A stretch of DNA of 5,326 nt, taken from contig CAZKNF010000122.1 in assembly GCA_964554105.1 (NCBI GenBank), positions 1 to 5,326 of the forward strand, given 5' to 3'. The position numbers and the translations under genes were made by a program. Position 1 is the stretch's first letter, and every line of letters begins with the position of its first letter. Positions 5,084 through 5,326 of this stretch are shown one piece after another. The notes under the pieces are model-generated. The model did not search any database. It was given only the letters and a program-made list of their open reading frames with translations, and was not told the DNA's origin. The DNA is from CAZKNF01 sp964554105 (GTDB lineage Bacteria; Bacteroidota; Rhodothermia; Rhodothermales; VXPQ01).

Positions 5084-5326
5084 TCAACGGATCAGATTCG
5101 CGATGTCCAGGGTGACCACGATCCAATTTTGAAAAGTCATGGCGCAGAAAAGTTTATGGCCCGGCCCTGCAACATCGTCGTACAAGCACGAGAAAGTAAG
5201 AATGGAATCCCGTGCTCCACGAGCTTGAACCTGAGGCGCCTGGCAGCGCCGCCTCTTAGCGGCATCAAGATCAGTCTCTATATTTTCGAGATACGCTGGC
5301 GAACGCCGTGGGCCTTCCGCGCCGAA
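5084..5326 (-). CDS. Doubtful partial ORF running off the right edge
   Basis: The minus-strand frame from base 5326 is open for 80 codons and stops at TGA 5086-5084. The stop overlaps the TTG at 5087 as TTGA, which could be a second coupled junction if the membrane protein starts there. The last 18 codons after an in-frame ATG at 5140 read MTFQNWIVVTLDIANLIR, a short hydrophobic peptide. Third-position GC is moderate (a little over half by eye), lower than a sample of dsbD codons, and a frame this long could arise by chance. Only the sequence beyond the window can tell whether it is the end of a gene, a leader peptide or nothing. Confidence 0.15.
   Translation of the reverse strand, partial: FGAEGPRRSPAYLENIETDLDAAKRRRCQAPQVQARGARDSILTFSCLYDDVAGPGHKLFCAMTFQNWIVVTLDIANLIR
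5185..5216. repeat. Inverted repeat AGCACG / CGTGCT, 20-nt spacer
   Basis: AGCACG at 5185-5190 is the exact reverse complement of CGTGCT at 5211-5216. The arms lie in the leader side of the minus-strand operon. CACGAG also recurs directly at 5187-5192 and 5218-5223. The function is unknown and a protein-binding site is one option. Confidence 0.3.
5233..5263. repeat. Overlapping GC-rich hairpins with alternative pairing
   Basis: GAGGCG (5233-5238) pairs with CGCCTC (5250-5255). An overlapping stem pairs GCCGC (5248-5252) with GCGGC (5259-5263) around the loop CTCTTA. The two stems share bases and exclude each other. The pattern could be an attenuator-like leader, part of a palindromic interspersed repeat, or the terminator stem of a gene beyond the edge; no T-tract follows either stem. 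Confidence 0.4.

Larger units (their letters stand above)
5058..5326. other. Upstream region of the minus-strand operon, no clear gene
   Basis: This 269-bp stretch should contain the promoter and leader of the membrane protein/flavoprotein operon, but I see no convincing -35/-10 pair on the minus strand. It is rich in short inverted repeats (5185-5216 and 5233-5263). Several frames stay open to the window edge: plus-strand ATG 5156 for 57 codons, and a minus-strand frame ending at 5084. The translations are not recognisable, and open frames on both strands at once suggest low stop density rather than coding. Confidence 0.5.

Noticed and set aside
5233..5263. Integron attC site or intrinsic terminator
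   Set aside because: I found no RYYYAAC/GTTRRRY core pair at the ends, and no T-tract follows either stem.

Overview
The window comes from a Gram-negative-type bacterium. A DsbD-family protein with a Sec signal peptide and a periplasmic domain implies an inner membrane and periplasm. Composition is moderately GC-rich by eye, roughly the upper 50s per cent. The gene style (a CadC/ToxR-like winged-helix regulator, a DsbD with a CxxxxC N-terminal domain, a MerA/Lpd-like flavoprotein) recalls Rhodothermota/Bacteroidota-, Gemmatimonadota- or Acidobacteriota-like lineages. That placement is a guess from sequence style; no marker gene is present.

Layout from left to right. (1) Bases 1-975, + strand, hold the 3' part of a membrane-bound transcriptional regulator. 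The frame is open from base 1. It begins in the last third of an OmpR/ToxR-type winged-helix domain, continues through a hydrophilic linker, and ends in a glycine-rich six-helix membrane domain that looks like three tandem two-helix repeats. (2) Bases 976-1326 are a gap with no convincing gene. It holds a perfect 6-bp hairpin, a spaced 9-bp direct repeat and a doubtful 38-codon ORF. (3) Bases 1327-3261, + strand, encode a full-length DsbD-type transmembrane thiol:disulfide interchange protein, with all three redox modules and their cysteine pairs. (4) Only 15 bp separate it from the convergent minus-strand pair. (5) Bases 3277-4749, minus strand, encode a 490-aa pyridine nucleotide-disulfide oxidoreductase related to MerA and Lpd. 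(6) Bases 4746-5057, minus strand, encode a small three-helix membrane protein whose stop overlaps the flavoprotein start as ATGA. (7) Bases 5058-5326 are the upstream side of that operon, with several inverted repeats and long but unconvincing open frames on both strands that run off the window.

Two thiol-redox genes face each other. DsbD would carry electrons from cytoplasmic thioredoxin to periplasmic thiols. The flavoprotein would be a cytoplasmic NAD(P)H:disulfide or metal-ion type reductase, probably tied to the membrane protein co-translated with it. The regulator has no demonstrated target here. The most unusual items are its repeat-built membrane domain and the translationally coupled pair of small membrane protein and MerA-like flavoprotein. 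Nothing else suggests a mobile element, CRISPR array, tRNA or rRNA.
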